This document shows, piece by piece, positions 63,830 to 64,000 of a stretch of DNA of 64,000 nt (position 1 is the first letter of the stretch; every line of letters starts with the position of its first letter). The stretch comes from Omphiscola glabra (Eukaryota; Mollusca; Gastropoda; Lymnaeidae): NCBI GenBank assembly GCA_964017045.1, contig OZ024794.1:6732329-6796328 (forward strand), in the 5' to 3' direction. A model generated the notes under the pieces. That model saw only the letters and a list, made by a program, of their open reading frames with translations. It made no database searches and had not been told where the DNA came from. The translations under genes and the position numbers were made by a program.

Positions 63830-63985
63830 AAGGTATGATATCCCTGTTGTGATGTTGGTACGTAAAACATGTTTAGTTAGAGGTTATATGTGTAGCTGTA
63901 TATATTGTGAGACAAGGTTGTGACGTATTTGGGTAGGGGAAATGACGTCTTAGTTTAGTTTTTGTTATCGTGGTATTTAGATGGC
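63830..63985 (-). repeat. Inverted repeat copy 2
   Basis: Reverse-complement partner of 60555-60760. It abuts the 5'-truncation point of the LINE (about 63828), and its outer end approaches the window edge. Confidence 0.85.
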
Positions 63986-64000
63986 CGTTTGACAAGTGGA

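Overview
The window looks like AT-rich, intron- and transposon-laden animal nuclear DNA, most probably from a lophotrochozoan and perhaps a gastropod mollusc (moderate confidence on the phylum, low on anything finer). The reasons are spliced host exons with GT/AG borders, several non-LTR retrotransposon lineages, Penelope-like elements, an autonomous Helitron, MITEs, and an extreme load of minisatellites. Nothing bacterial is present: there are no operons or Shine-Dalgarno sites, and almost every long reading frame belongs to a transposable element or is an accident of a tandem repeat whose period divides by three.

Host genes. (1) The plus-strand terminal exon of a Ly6/uPAR-type GPI-anchored protein lies at 2214-2498 with a poly(A) signal at 2761. 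(2) A plus-strand signal-peptide first exon at 5589-5708 has a LINE in the intron that follows it. (3) The best host gene is a complete minus-strand six-exon model (56953 down to 43959) for a 213-residue secretory-pathway protein with one immunoglobulin-like domain, a Ser/Thr-rich stalk built from two tiny exons, and a C-terminal hydrophobic segment; every junction is in phase. (4) A second minus-strand locus runs from a duplicated promoter plus signal-peptide exon at 43.0 kb through Ig-like exons at 36.1, 35.9, 34.0, 32.9, 24.6, 23.7 and 11.2 kb to a terminal transmembrane exon at 10.0 kb. Its exons are individually plausible but the chain is inferred, and its first exon has lost 7 bp relative to the paralogue, which breaks the reading phase.

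Mobile DNA. A decayed CR1/Jockey-like LINE (5.7-9.2 kb) carries PHD-finger, endonuclease and RT remnants. There are also a CR1/L2-like LINE 3' end (16.5-17.4 kb), a 7.5-kb minus-strand Helitron (25046-32565) with an uninterrupted 1531-residue Rep-helicase, a Ty3/Gypsy RT remnant (40.6-41.1 kb), three Penelope-like remnants (19.5-19.8, 41.3-41.9, 51.7-53.1 kb), two further LINE RT remnants (45.7-47.0 and 62.2-63.8 kb), and a 1.8-kb non-autonomous Helitron (57416-59233) with a clean A|T insertion site. hAT-type MITEs with perfect 8-bp target duplications lie at 3446 and 5400, and larger fold-back MITEs at 10485 and 53984-56885.

Tandem repeats. More than 25 unrelated minisatellite families with units of about 14-64 bp occupy roughly 15 kb by hand tally. 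The largest are 1-1772, 20004-23430 and 49735-51680. Many sit inside the introns of the two Ig-type loci.
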